Source: Symsagittifera roscoffensis
Lineage: Eukaryota > Xenacoelomorpha > Acoela > Convolutidae
NCBI RefSeq assembly: GCF_963678635.1
Contig: NC_087069.1
Coordinates: 16,530,660-16,594,659 of the forward strand
Direction: 5' to 3'
Length of the DNA stretch: 64,000 bases
The notes under the pieces are model-generated. The model had not been told where the DNA came from and ran no database searches. It saw nothing but the letters and a program-made list of their open reading frames with translations. Every line of letters begins with the position of its first letter. The first letter of the stretch is position 1. Both the position numbers and the translations under genes were made by a program. Positions 1-11,336 of the stretch are shown one piece after another.

Positions 1-2534
1 GAACTTTGAAAAGAAACTTTTGTCGAATTAGCTTTTTTTACTTTTGATTATGTCTAAGTCTTAGGCTTGTTTTCGGATTTTAATAATTGCGCTGGTAATT
101 TTTTATGCCACCTTTACAGCAACCGGCTATATTTGTTTTCAGTTTTCAATTTGTCTTTCTATGGAGTAATAAAAAACAATCACTTTTGAATAAATTAAGT
201 GGATGACAAATCAAAATATGTCTTTTTATGACAAAAAATCAAACCGTTCTTTATGCTTTGTTAAATTAGCAGAAATGATTGTTTTGTTTTTTGTCCTAAA
301 ATATGAAAAGAAAAACAATGAAATTTTTGTCGCCTAGCTCACAGAAAATGGTGAGTCCAACTGCCCCTATTCCGATCCCAATTGAGACTGAGTAGACGAC
401 TGCTACTACACTGCTGCTGCTGCTGTTGGAAGTAGTTTGATATAGATGGAAAAAACCCATGATGCTAAAATAGAAAGAAGGTTTCAAAAATTTGAAATTC
501 TTTTTTGAAAAAAATAGCTGACAGTTTGAAAACAAAATTTTTTTTTCGCGAAACAGGCTTGAAGTATTGCTAATCTGAATTAAAATTTTTCATTTAAAAG
601 AAAGAACAATTTTAGCCCAAAAACAGGTTAAACGTGTCAAAATCTGAAAATTAGAAAAACATTGCAAGAAAACGTTGTGGATGAAAAATAAAAATTCCTA
701 GTTAATGTAAATACTTGTCCGTGACTTCCCGCTGACGAAATTTTTGAAAAATAGTTCGAATTTCACCTCTAATGCCATTCAATTGCACGGCAGGTTCACT
801 TCTTCGGTTATAAGTAGTTAAAGATAATTGAATTGTTTTTAGAACAATAAGGTAATTATTGATGAAACAGACTTCAAAATATGATAATTGAGTTAAAAAA
901 ATGTAAGATTTTAGATGAAAAGTAAGATGCGATTCTCTATCGAAATGTCACAGTATTCAGTTAGAATAAAGTATAACAAATATTCGATTTTATTTGAATA
1001 TCTTTGAAGTTGCATGAACTTAATTTCTGATATCGATTATTATCGATCGGTTTTAGAATTAAAATCAAACCCGCAGTCAAATAACGAATATTTAAGAATT
1101 CATCTAAAGATAACCGGAACAAATTTTGACAAAACTTCGGTTGAATATGACTTTGAGTTCAGTGTAATCAAAACTTGCGCTGCACAAATTTCATGCTGAT
1201 TTATAGAAAATTGTGCTATTTGTATAACCGTGAGAATAGTCAAGTTTTGACCAAAGACTCTAGCAACTTGACTTCTTGAGTAGTCAAAAACAATAAAAAC
1301 TATTTATTGGTTAGGCAAACTTAGATTTGAGAATATTGAATATCGGGACCGATTTGATATGATTTGATAGAATATGGTTCGATTTTTTTTCTAGCGAGTT
1401 ACATCTTAAGTTCAAGAGCTCTTTTGCTATATAGTTCTAATAGCGATTCAGAAGTTCATCAACCCCAACAAAGAAACGAGAAAAACTATATCTACTAGAG
1501 CAATATGTATAATTTAAAAAATCATCAGCGTACAAGTGCGAGGACTAGTTCAACGCTCGATAGGTAAATAAGCGCATCTCTATACCTATAAATACTAGTA
1601 AAAATCTACTTTGCACAGCAGTGAAATAGAATATTTTAGACAAAAAGTTCACGAGAAATTTAAAACTGGATTTGCAGAAAATATCTTCTGATGAAATAAA
1701 CTGATCTCATAAAACTGATTAAAAAAATGCTTTGACACGGTAAGAATGAAAATTTTGTCATACCAACGTCATTGACATTATCTTTAGAAGCACATCTGCC
1801 CATCTGGTGGGTTTTAGTGCCTTATCGTACTGAAGTTTCATGGATAAAAAGTCTAATAAATTGAAAATTTAAAGCCTGTCCTTATTAAATTGACCGCAAC
1901 CGACTATAATTGATTAGAAACGGATTATATTGATACTTTTTTTTCAAACAAAAATCCTTTCCTAATCATCGATTCTAATGGATTACTTTCAAATTTTTAT
2001 GAAAAACTTCAATCGTAAGAAACGTAAGCCATTATAATCGATTATAATCAACCGTAGTCAAATATTATATCTGTTTTGTGGGCTATTTTAGTTTTTTAAA
2101 GAATTTTAAGCTCAAGTTAGTTTTTTGTCCTCTCACTAATTTTCATTCTCGCACTAGGTACGTATTTTTGTTAATCTTTGACTTCAGTTGTATTCGCCTA
2201 GCACACAATCTACCCAGCATCCCCTACTCATGTTTACCCCCTACCTCCCGCTTACCCTTTTGTCCCCTCTCCACATCGAATGGTGGGTGGACTAAAGGCA
2301 GATGACGGGGGCTGTCGGCGGCGGACGTGGGGTAGGACGTGAAGGTCTGGTATTCCTGAAATCAACGAGGATCAGCTCTGATTTTGAGAATGTTTCTACT
2401 ATCTCAAAAAACTAACTCTTTATGGCCTTCGAAACCTCAATAAGCACCTTTCTAGTCATCTACATCAACTTTCATTTTTTGTATCCTGAGAAGCTGATAG
2501 TTCACTATATCTTCTCTTCTATAGTAAAAAAAAT
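1..2534. other. AT-rich left flank, no gene recognised
   Basis: No reading frame here exceeds about 80 codons and none has a recognisable motif. There is a short CTG microsatellite at 411-425 and a C-rich tract around 2195-2330. I see no RNA gene or transposon terminus apart from the LTR that begins at 2535. Confidence 0.6.
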
Positions 2535-3024
2535 TGTGCGCGTCAATCTACACGATTATATTAAAAACGGTTTTTTAAACACTTTAATTAAAGAGTATTT
2601 TCTCGGCAAAATAACTCCGGAAATTTGAAAATATAAGGATAATTTATAATGTTTAACAAGCTTTATCATCGGTAACATCGGCCACAATAAACTGCATAAC
2701 TCAAAGCAAGCTGCAAAAACGGCCAGTATTTGTCCTTGAGACAAATTGCTCTTTTTAAAGGTCAGCCTTAACCAAGGCTCAACCAAATTAGAGCGAAAAG
2801 ACGGTTAAAATGGGTTTTGGGGGGACCGAACCTGGTTACGGAGCATCCCATCAAGTTCGGTGCACATTCGAGTTCTAGAAAGGAAATGACCTAGGCGGGA
2901 TTCGAACCGGCGCCGAAACCGCCAGGACGCACCATGTATACGCTCGGCTACTCTCCCTATATGCATTTATATTTTGGTTCAGTTTTATGCATTTATACTC
3001 TCGCACATTTACATTTGCGCTGCA
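2535..3024 (-). repeat. BEL/Pao 3' LTR
   Basis: The 490-bp direct repeat of 10846-11335. In the element's own direction it begins TGCAGCGC and ends GCGCACA. It is the 3' LTR because the coding region is on the minus strand and the purine tract (AGGGGCGGAGGA on the minus strand) lies next to it. It contains a tRNA-like A-box/B-box module. Confidence 0.95.
2898..2950 (-). promoter_or_regulatory. tRNA-like A box and B box inside the 3' LTR
   Basis: On the minus strand TAGCCGAGCGT (2940-2950) matches a Pol III A box and GGTTCGAATCC (2898-2908) is a perfect B box, 31 bases downstream. A short D-stem (GCC/GGT) can form. The acceptor arms do not pair, so this is not a functional tRNA gene; it looks like a tRNA-derived internal promoter carried by the LTR. 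The other LTR has the same module. Confidence 0.6.
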
Positions 3025-3761
3025 ACATCCTCCGCCCCTAAAGACGGAAGAACAGGTGCGAGTTTTACGGTCGGTCGTATCAGCTCGCTCGTAACAGTTT
3101 TGATATCGGCGGATCGGGCGCATCCGTCTTTGCCGTAGTGTAGTTTAGCAATACGGGCGAGTGGGTAATGCCCACGTGGTCTGTCGGGTTCGACTACCCA
3201 AACCAAGTCGCCGGTTTTCAGTGTGACATCCGAATCATTATGCCACTTTGCTCTCTTGTTGAGAGATGGTACATATTGACGCAGCCAGCGTGACCAAACT
3301 GCGTTAGCGTACGATTGTGCTCTGGCGTAACGCTTTTTATAATCAAAGTTATCTTCGAAACTTAACGACGGGAAGCTAGCTGCGCTGTGACCGAGAATGA
3401 AGTGATTTGCGGTGAGTGCCTCTAGGTCGTGCGGATCGGAACTGACCGGAGTGATCGGTCTTGCGTTAAGTAATTGTTCAACTAGGCAGAGCGTTGTTCC
3501 TAGAACTTCCTCAGTTAATCTCCTGTTGCCTAATATGTCGTACAACACTCGCTTAACACTTCTCACTAGCCGCTCCCAGGCGCCACCGTGATGAGGGGCA
3601 CTGGGCGGGTTAAACTTCCATTTAATGCTTTTGTGGACGAAAACGGCCGGGGCGACTTTGTTCCAATTTTGGACACAGGATAGGAGCTCCTTTTGAGCAC
3701 CAACAAAATTCGTGCCATTGTCAGAAAGAATGGTTTTGGGGGTACCTCGCCTTGCAATAAA
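3009..3761 (-). pseudogene. pol: BEL/Pao integrase, C-terminal part after a premature stop
   Basis: In frame with the upstream segment but beyond the TGA. It contains the second catalytic Asp (SDNGTNFVGAQ) and the Glu (GGAWERLVRSVK), followed by the BEL C-terminal region (LEALTANHFILG, WHNDSDVTLKTGDLVWV, GHYPLARI) and ends just before the polypurine tract. The first Met of the open frame is at 3566. Only the single stop separates it from an otherwise complete integrase. Confidence 0.9.
3028..3039 (-). promoter_or_regulatory. Polypurine tract of the BEL/Pao element
   Basis: AGGGGCGGAGGA on the minus strand, three bases before the 3' LTR. This is where plus-strand DNA synthesis is primed in LTR retroelements. 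Confidence 0.6.
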
Positions 3762-5408
3762 TCACTCTACGCCCATGACGCAGGAACTAGTATCGAGAGA
3801 TGGAACCAACTCGATGTGAACTGCTCGAGTCGTGAGGCAGGTAAATAGGAAACCCCATCTCTTTTCGGTACTTCGGCGTATTGGCACTTGAAACGGGCCA
3901 AAGTAATCAACACCTGTGTTGGAGAAGGGAGGCTGCTTGTAACCCAGTCTTTCAATCGGTAGGTCAGACATAATGGGCACAACTGTTTTTGCTTTGTGCT
4001 TACGGCATGTTATGCAAGTATTTTCGATGTTCCCAAGTAACCAGCGCAACTTCAGAACAATGTATTTCAACTGAACTACAGCACGCATGTAATCCAACCC
4101 CTGATGTGCATGTTGAAAGTGCATATGCCTAATCAACATATGAGCAACTCGGTGTCGACCATCCAGTATTATTGGATGTTTGCTATCAAAGTCGGTATCA
4201 ACAAGACGGCTGATACGTCCAGTTGAACGCAGGATGCCAGCTGGGCCGATGAACGGAGAATATTTAGCAATCCGACTTTTCTTTGTTATCAGTTTATCGG
4301 ACTGAAGTATTTTCACTTCGGCAGGAAATGATTCGGACTGAGCGAGATAAATGAGCTTCTGCTCGGCAATATCTAACTCGGACGGGTCGGTTATTTCAAG
4401 CGTTTTTGTACGGAAGTGTTTATGCGATGGTAGCACACGTAGCATAAACGCTAAAACACGTTTGTACTTTACAATTGAGCTGAATTTATCCCAATTTTTA
4501 AACAGACGGATCGACGGCGCTTTCTCAGATGAAGCATCAACAACAAACGTAGATGCAGTCTCAAGGCATGTATCAATGTCACAGAGTGGGCCTTTTAATT
4601 GGATTTTTTTGATGACATCAGTGTTCGGCTTGAATGGCCAATCACATGTCCTCAATATATTAGGGCCTCTAACCCAGCTGCTATCCTTGAGGGCTTCCGA
4701 AGAAATCCCTCGTGTGCCGGTATCAGCTGGGTTATCACCACAGAGTACATGATTCCATTGATCAATGGTGGTGGACTCCAAGATTTCACCAGTGCGGTTT
4801 TCAACAAACACAGGAAGTTTGTTGCAAGAGTTAAGCCACTGGAGAACGGTGGTAGAATCAGTCCACATGAATACATTGCTTACTTTGAAAGTAAGCGCTT
4901 TCAAAATTTCTTCTTTGAGTCGAGTCGCAAGCAGAGCAGCCTGAAGCTCTAACATGGGAATGGAGAGCATCTTCATAGGCGCTACACGGGCTTTCCCAAA
5001 TACAAAAGCTAACTCGGTCTTTTGCGATTTAGCAAGTCGGGCTCGGAGAAACGATACGGCGCAAAAAACGTCCTGCGAACTATCACCGAACGTGTGAAGT
5101 TCACAGCGGTCGAACGGTTCGGTAAAGTAGCTACGAGGTATCGTCAGAGTACCTAATAGTGGAAGTCCTGAGTGCCAATCTAGAAATTGTTGTTTAATTT
5201 CCTCTGGGAGATCATCATCCCACTTTTGACCACTGATTCTCCATATGTCTTTTAGTAAAAGGCGCGCTTTCACAGTATATGGAGCTACCAGTCCTATTAG
5301 ATCAAAAACTGAGGAAACAAAACTCAACACGGTGCGTTGAGTAATTGCTTTATCTAGTGGTCGATCAACACCTCTACTTACTACTAGGGTATCTTTACAT
5401 GATCCCAC
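3762..5408 (-). pseudogene. pol: BEL/Pao RNase H and integrase (N-terminal part)
   Basis: A frame of 548 codons. First comes the RT connection/thumb, then a BEL-type RNase H (HTFGDSS, MLELQAALLA, WTDSTTVLQWL, GDNPADTGTRG), then the integrase zinc-binding region (HMLIRHMHFQHAHQG and CITCRKH) and the first catalytic Asp in NTGVDYFGPF. A TGA at 3762-3764 interrupts the integrase core between the first and second catalytic Asp; the same frame then continues to 3009. The stop is a one-base change from Arg CGA. Confidence 0.93.
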
Positions 5409-6298
5409 CTGAGACCAAGAACATGCGACGATTGGTCTGGACTCTTACAAATATCCTTAACTGACGGGTTGGACTCACGGTTGTCCGGATTAAGAGCGGT
5501 TGTAACTTCGGGTACATTGCTAACAAACTTTGTCAGGTTAAACCCACCTAATTTGAGCATTGCGACTAAGTCTTTACTTAGGCTAAGAGCGTCAGCGGTA
5601 TTTTCGAACGAGTCAAGATAGTCGTCCATGTAAAACTTCTGGACAACGGCTGAAGCGGCTTCGGGGTATTCAGCTTGATTATCAGAAGCAGTTTTTTGTA
5701 GCGCGAAATTCGCACAAGTTGGCGAATCACGAGCGCCAAAAATATGACGGGTGTATTGGTGAACCACCACACTTGAAGTGGGGTCCTCCCGCCACAAAAA
5801 ACGGAGAGACGGTTGATCTCGCGCAAGTACTCCAACTTGTAAGAACATACCTTCTATGTCCGCTGAGACGGCGTACTTGTGTTGACGGAACCTCAACAGT
5901 ACAAAAATAAGATTTTGAAGGAGAACCGGGCCAACTAAGAGAGATCTATTTAAGGAAGTGCCATGAAATTTGGATGCTCCATTGAGCACACGGCCCATCT
6001 TGCCGGGTTTGTTCGGGTTCAAAACCGGATGGTGTGGAGGATACCACTCACGTTCGGCTCGTGAGCTGGGATCGTGCGGGTTGACGGTTATGACATATCC
6101 TTTACTTATATCTTCTCTGATTGTTTCGGTATACTTCTCGCGAAGTAACGGATCTTTATCTAATCTTTTCTCTAACGACTTTAATTGGGCTAATGAAGAA
6201 TAATAATTGTTAGGCAAGCTAACATCATTATCACACCACAGCATCGGTACAGTGTAACGCTCACCATAGTGAACGGTTTCAGTTTTTAGGATCGACAA
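5384..6298 (-). pseudogene. pol: BEL/Pao reverse transcriptase
   Basis: A frame of 304 codons, open further upstream to about 6600 without a Met. Family landmarks are WYPPHHPV, RVLNGASKFHGTSLN, the motif A Asp in VSADIEGMF (about residue 147) and the catalytic YMDD (residues 223-226). It ends at HVLGLRWDHVKIP because one base is missing near 5390; the RNase H part continues in the -1/+2 frame at 5408. It would copy element RNA into DNA inside the particle. Confidence 0.92.
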
Positions 6299-6581
6299 AG
6301 CACGCTTGTCTGCGGCTGAACGGGCATCTACTTGCTTGAACGCACCATACGACTCTAACTCATACCAAGTTTTGATTTGGTCGGTCAGAGAAGTATCGTC
6401 CGTAACGCAGTTAAAGGAAGAAGAATTTAAGGACGAACGATCAGGAGACGGACCACTAATGACCCAACCTATCGGAAGTCGGACGGCGCACGGTGAGTCA
6501 AGTTCATCTCCGAAGTCATGTTCGAGGGGTCTTATCGCATGATAGAAGTCCTGTCCTATAACTATCTCAATCTCTTTGTAA

Positions 6582-7325
6582 TTATACGCAGTCGTCTTTA
6601 ACGGGGCTAGTTGCAGGGTATTTGATCTGCAATTCGGAAACGTTTATAACATCGGGTCCTATATACATGTTGTGCTTAACGAAAGCGATAAACGAAAACA
6701 AAAATTCACTTTCATTGGGCTTTGCGGAAACTTTCAAGTGAACTCGTTGAGTTTTAGATACCTTGGCTGAGTTAAAACCATCGGTCGTAACATTTACGGG
6801 CGTGCCAACTAATTTCAGACGTTCAACGAGTGCCGCGGAAACCCAAGAATGAGTGGAACCGGTGTCACAAAGTGCTAGTGCATTCGAATTTTCCGAACCA
6901 GAGGACACATCTACCAACGCAACGGGAAGAATACCTTTTGCAGTTCCCTCACAAGGTTTAACACAAGCTGCGTTATTTGCAGAAGTAGTGTTTGTATTAA
7001 TTTGAGTCGATGGTGATCGGTCGGCCTCTTTGGGCGGGAAAACTTTCTCGGCTCCATGAAGAAGCACATTGTGAGTGCTCTCACAGTCCTGTTTTGGGCA
7101 TTTTCTTGCCTTTTGGCACTTTCGGAAGGTATGGTTGCCTTGTAAACAAGAAAAACAGAGCTTTTGTTCTGCTACATATTTAGCCCTTTGTGTTGCGTTT
7201 TTCTCTTTGAACACGGAACAGTTCCAGAGTGCATGCTGCCCTTTGCATAGCGAGCATGGAGGAAACCTTGTCTTTTCTCTACTTTTCTCATCCTTAGAAC
7301 TTACCTTAGTATTACCTGCAAGCAC
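6582..7325 (-). pseudogene. BEL/Pao zinc knuckles and aspartic protease
   Basis: A frame of 247 codons holding two Cys/His knuckles (CSLCKGQHALWNC and CFSCLQGNHTFRKC) followed by a Cys-rich CPKQDC stretch, then a retropepsin with the catalytic ALCDTGSTHSWVS motif. The knuckles bind RNA or DNA; the protease would mature the Gag-Pol polyprotein. The frame is open upstream to about 7421 and is lost near 6585-6625, where the downstream linker to RT continues in the next frame. Confidence 0.9.
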
Positions 7326-7465
7326 TTTTGTAACTACTTTTTGTTTAACTGGTGGTTCTTCAGACTTACCCTTAGAATGGATCGTTTTCAGCCTCTCATG
7401 ACCCTCCGCTTTTTCTTTGAATCATTCATTGAAATCTAGCAGAGTTGGTCTATGCCATTGGCGTC

Positions 7466-8707
7466 TTACGGTTTGCATCGACCATGCCTCCTTAAGGTTC
7501 GGGGAAGCTTACTCACAGCCTGATTCAGTAAGTTAACACTTTTCAGGTCGTCGTTAAAAGACAGAGACTTGAATACGGCAACAAGTCCAGAAATTGCAGA
7601 GGAAAATCCAATTACATTTTCCGAGTTATGCATTTTCAGCGGCGGAAAATTACTCAATTTATCTAGGTGAGCCCCTACTACAGCATGCGGCTGCCCGAAT
7701 TTTCTTTGAAGAGTTGCTAATGCGTCTTTATATAGTACTCCGCTATAGCTATACTCAGCGATTGCGGATTTTGCTTTACCCACTACGAGCGTTTTCAGAT
7801 AGGTAAGCTTTTCATCGTCACTGAGTATGGCTGAATCGACCGTCGATGTGAATTGCCCAAACCACTCATGCCAATTAAGTGGGTTGCCATCGAACTGGGT
7901 CAGCTTCCACTCAGGGAGATGATCTTTTCGGCTGTGCATGAGTATATTAACCAACTCTCGTGTCGAAAGTGGACGCTCGACGTCTGCACCAGGTGAATTA
8001 CCGGGAGTTGGCTCTGTGTAATTCGAAGAGTTACCGTGACAATCAGGAACGAACGGTTGATTAGCATGTGAAAAGTTTTCAGGCTGCGCAAAGAACACAG
8101 TCCCTCCACTTGTATAAGGAACAAAATTATTCGTAGGAACAATCGGAGTTACTGCGGAAAAAACAGTTGTCGAAGGAACGTAGTGCTGTTGAGTTGACAT
8201 TAAAGGGGTAGCAACAGCTGGTCTCCACAAATTACTATAAGGATTGTAGTGGTCACTTGAAAAGTTATAACTACTAACGGGAACACCCATATGTTGTTGT
8301 GATGGGGCTACAGGTGCTTGGTAGCCAGCTACTACTGATCCTGCAGTGTGATGACTTAAAGAAACATGATTAACTGCTGTTGATGCAGGAACAAACGGTG
8401 TTACACCAGAAGGAACTTCTGCAGATGATGGCGGAGCAAAATAGTTTTCAGAAGTTACCGGGACTACTGAACCTGTGTTTGGATTGCCTAGCACCGGATG
8501 AGTGGACAAAAAAGTTTGCTGAGGCAAATTATTAGAAACAGGTTGAATGACCTGCTGTAACCCTACTGGATTGTTAACGGAAACCTGCGATCGGACCAAA
8601 TTCGACAAATTATGATGTTGTCCGTGAATGTGGTTACTGTAATACAATCCCGGATCACTAGAAGCCGCGTGGCCGTTATTCACGCCTGTAAAACTTGATG
8701 AGACCAA
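7466..8707 (-). pseudogene. gag: BEL/Pao gag, central part (DUF1759-like)
   Basis: A frame of 413 codons. The first 250 residues are low-complexity Ser/Pro/Asn/Gln/Val. Residues about 260-400 form the conserved gag domain of BEL elements (DUF1759-like; LPEWKLTQFDGNPLNWHEWF near its start). The frame breaks near 7488 by an indel, after which the sequence continues (NLKEAWSMQTVRRQW) to a TGA at 7422-7424 where Trp is expected. Gag would build the cytoplasmic virus-like particle. Confidence 0.85.
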
Positions 8708-8786
8708 GTAATTTGTTGATGCAGGATAAGTTGCCTCAGGAGCTGTTGAACGAACGTGCTGCTTTTGATTGGGAACTACAACAGCA

Positions 8787-9494
8787 TCAGGCTGATTGTG
8801 GTCGACAGATTCGACCCAGTGACGCGTACGATCCTTTTCGTCTATTGATAGTTAATGATACCTTTGCCTGCCTCTCAAGTTCTTCTTGTTGTTTCTTTAA
8901 AATCATTAAATCGCGCTTTTTCTCAGAAAGTGTTTTCGACGGAGCGGCGGTATAACTAGATTTCTGAGAACCCAATTGCTGATGTCGGCTGCTTCGATGC
9001 GACAACTTAGAGCGGGTATCTGTTTTATGCGACCGGGGTTTTTCACTTTTTTCAGAATGATGAGAAACTTTTGAGCGGCTATCAATTTTGTCCGGCTCTG
9101 TTACTGCCTCAAAACTTGTTTTATATGTGATAGCTTCCTGCAAAACTTTATCGTTGCTTTGAGTCAACTTATGAAGCCACATATCCTGTGCCGGTATCAA
9201 TTCGTCGGGATTGACACTTTTTGCAGCCATATCAATCAACTCAGTATTTATCTCGACCGCTTGCTCTATATAGTTCCTACATTTTTCAATATAAGTATCA
9301 ATTTTTGAGCAACGACTCTGACTCTCTATGTATTCTAAAATTATCTCGTGGCATTTATAAAGTTCGTTTTCGAGAGTGCTACGTTTCTCAAACAACTTCT
9401 TAATTTTCTTCTGAAACTTAACTTCCATGCTTAATAATTTCAGAAATAAACGACTCTCAGAACATACTGTATTTTCACTCAAGTAAATCCACAA
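8787..9494 (-). pseudogene. gag: BEL/Pao gag, N-terminal part
   Basis: An open frame of 235 codons at the start of gag. It is charged and helical: residues about 22-110 have coiled-coil-like heptads, then a Ser/Arg/His-rich linker, then the stretch EKKRDLMILKKQQEELERQ that is common in BEL gag proteins. Translation could start at the first Met or at Met22. The frame is lost near 8787; gag resumes in another frame at 8707. It is in the same frame as the protease and integrase segments, so the lesion here is one indel. Confidence 0.75.
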
Positions 9495-9674
9495 ACTTTT
9501 ACCTGGCGTTAAAGATAAAGCTTAAACTGGGCTTTGTGAAACAAGTCTTTTTCACGCGCTTTTGGGACGGTGCGGATAGTATACGGAGCGCGTGATCCAA
9601 GGAACTAGCTCCTAGAATGAATACCACACACTCAAGAGACCTATGCGACGGCTACGTTACGCTAAAGTACCAAT

Positions 9675-9993
9675 GGGGTGGGGAAATTAAGTAGGTCGGT
9701 TGAACTCCAACAACGCACACGGAGTAAACCTGAGGATGAAAGAATTCAACTTAACTCACTTAATATCACCGTACCTGACCACTTAACATTAGTGTCGCGC
9801 AACGAAGTCAATAATCGGACGGGCTGAAACGGCTTAGATTTACTTGAAGCGTACTGGCTCTCAGTTTCACCAATGTGGGTGGGGGATCAGGCAAATTGGT
9901 TAAGTTCCAACAACACATGCGGAAAAAACCTGAGGATGAAAAAACTCAACTTAATTTGCCTGATATTTCGCTACCAGACCACTTACCATAAGG
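9675..9993. repeat. Diverged tandem pair in the BEL leader, period about 197 bp
   Basis: A segment with GGTTGAACTCCAACAACGCA, CTGAGGATGAAA and GACCACTTA landmarks at 9675-9795 recurs in diverged form at 9872-9993. The copies are about 70-75% alike by eye. The function is unknown. Confidence 0.6.
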
Positions 9994-10622
9994 TTGGTGT
10001 CATGTTACAGCACAGTTTCGCAAAATTATGGGGACGTTTTGACGATTTTTTTTGGAAATTTCTTATTTTTTTCCCAAAATTTTTCGGAAAATTTTGGTCA
10101 GCAGGTTCGAGTCGTAAACCAATCCAAAACTAGTCTAGTACCCCTTGTCTATGATCCGATTTTTTTTTGGATTTTCAATCCGTTCACAATTACCCAAAAA
10201 TTTGTGGTATCGGGAAAAAATTACCACTTGTAGCTTGCTTTGAGTTGGGATACACAATAGAACATCGTATGTAATTTTATTGCACAAAAAAGTTTATAAA
10301 AACTAGATGAGTCTTACAGTTTTTTGACGATTTTTTGGAGATTGGGCGGTCACCGGTTTTCCGATTATCAAACCATCGGCCAGACACAGAGAAATTGTTC
10401 CATGATTGCTTCTATCACTTCCACAAAACGTCTGTAGCTGGCTTGCGCTTGACAACTCAATCGACACCTGAATTTCTCGGTAGGCCTCTCTGAATTTCCT
10501 TTGTCAGTTCTTGATAAATAAGAAATATGTCGCGTCCGTTTTTCTGCTTTTTTCAGCTCCTCGCTGGGACTGATTGAATCTCGATTTAACAGCCTATATA
10601 ATCGGCGTTAGCTTAGGCCACT

Positions 10623-10736
10623 CGGCCAACTGGTACTCTGACGACTTTCGGCCAACTGGTACTCTGACGACTTTCGGCCAACTGGTACTCTGACGACTTT
10701 CGGCCAACTGGTACTCTGACGACTTTCGGCCAACTG
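10623..10736. repeat. 26-bp tandem repeat, four copies plus a partial
   Basis: Units beginning CGGCCAACTGGTACTCTG start at 10623, 10649, 10675 and 10701, with a truncated fifth at 10727. The copies are identical. As 26 is not a multiple of three, the repeat reads through all three frames, which produces spurious overlapping open frames. Perfect identity suggests recent slippage or selection on RNA or DNA structure in the leader. Confidence 0.9.
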
Positions 10737-10825
10737 ACGGAAGGATACACTCGGGTCCGCCAAAAACAGTGGTCCCTTGTTGTGTTGCAATAGTAAACTC
10801 GAGTCCCTTGTGCTACAGAATCGGG

Positions 10826-10842
10826 TCCCTTGTGGGGCGCCA
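10826..10842 (-). promoter_or_regulatory. Primer-binding site of the BEL/Pao element
   Basis: TGGCGCCCCACAAGGGA on the minus strand begins with the TGG complementary to a tRNA 3' CCA and lies three bases inside the 5' LTR. It resembles lysine-tRNA-type binding sites, but I cannot identify the tRNA. A partial decayed duplicate (TTTTTGGCGGACCCGAG) sits about 80 bases further in, around 10750-10768. Confidence 0.6.
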
Positions 10843-10845
10843 AAA

Positions 10846-11335
10846 TGTGCGCGTCAATCTCCACGATTATATAAAAAACGGTTTTTTAAACACTTTAATT
10901 AAAGAGTATTTTCTCGGCAAAATAACTCCGGAAATTTGAAAATATAAGGATAATTTATAATGTTTAACAAGCTTTATCATCGGTAACATCGGCCACAATA
11001 AACTGCATAACTCAAAGCAAGCTGCAAAAATGGCCAGTATTTGTCCTTTAGACAAATTGCTCTTTTTAAAGGTCATCCTTAACCAAGGCTGAACCAAATT
11101 AGAGCGAAAAGACGGTTAAAATGGGTTTTGGGGGGACCGAACCTGGTTACGGAGCATCCCATCAAGTTCGGTGCACTTTCGAGTTCTAGAAAGGAAATGA
11201 CCTAGGCGGGATTCGAACCGGAGCCGAAACCGCCGGGACGCACCATGTATACGCTCGGCTACTGTCCCTATATGCATTTATCTTTTGGTTCAGTTTTATG
11301 CATTTATACTCTCGCACATTTACATTTGCGCTGCA
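10846..11335 (-). repeat. BEL/Pao 5' LTR
   Basis: The 490-bp direct repeat of 2535-3024 with about 11 substitutions and no indel that I can see. It should carry the promoter of the element. The primer-binding site starts three bases inside it. Its outer flank runs straight into repeat unit A. Confidence 0.95.
11209..11261 (-). promoter_or_regulatory. tRNA-like A box and B box inside the 5' LTR
   Basis: Same module as in the 3' LTR: B box at 11209-11219 and A box at 11251-11261, both unchanged between the LTRs although bases between and beside them differ. Whether it drives Pol III transcription is inference. Confidence 0.6.
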
Positions 11336-11336
11336 A

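Larger units (their letters stand above)
9495..10825 (-). other. Long untranslated leader of the BEL/Pao element
   Basis: About 1.3 kb between the primer-binding site and gag without a coding frame. It contains a 26-bp tandem repeat (10623-10736) and two diverged copies of a roughly 120-bp segment (9675-9795 and 9872-9993). Several copies of GTCCCTTGT occur near 10770-10835. Confidence 0.7.
2535..11335 (-). mobile_element. BEL/Pao LTR retrotransposon, nearly complete but inactivated
   Basis: Two 490-bp direct LTRs (2535-3024 and 10846-11335) start TG and end CA and bracket minus-strand gag, zinc-knuckle/protease, reverse transcriptase, RNase H and integrase in the order of the BEL/Pao superfamily. 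The LTRs differ at about 11 positions by eye (about 2%), so the copy is fairly recent. Pol and gag are interrupted by single-base frameshifts near 8.75, 7.49, 6.60 and 5.39 kb and by TGA stops at 7422-7424 and 3762-3764. A primer-binding site lies beside the right (5') LTR and a polypurine tract beside the left (3') LTR. I could not find a matching target-site duplication (AAAAT left, ATAAA right), which suggests a rearranged or eroded flank. Confidence 0.95.

Noticed and set aside
1890-2061. Possible 172-bp MITE with inverted ends TTGAC...GTCAA
   Set aside because: The arms match at only about 15 of 23 positions and no target duplication is seen.
2525-2534. Target-site duplication of the BEL element
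   Set aside because: The five bases before the left LTR (AAAAT) do not match those after the right LTR (ATAAA); an AAAAT three bases further on is not adjacent and occurs by chance in such AT-rich DNA.
2884-2966. Functional tRNA gene in the LTR
   Set aside because: A and B boxes are present but the acceptor stem cannot pair and no convincing anticodon arm forms, so only a promoter-like relic is claimed.
4351-4952. Plus-strand frames of 133 and 117 codons
   Set aside because: They lie antisense to the BEL RNase H/integrase frame, which has clear homology; these are shadow frames.
10623-10736. Possible CRISPR-like array
   Set aside because: The 26-bp units are contiguous with no spacers; it is a plain tandem repeat in a eukaryotic retrotransposon leader.
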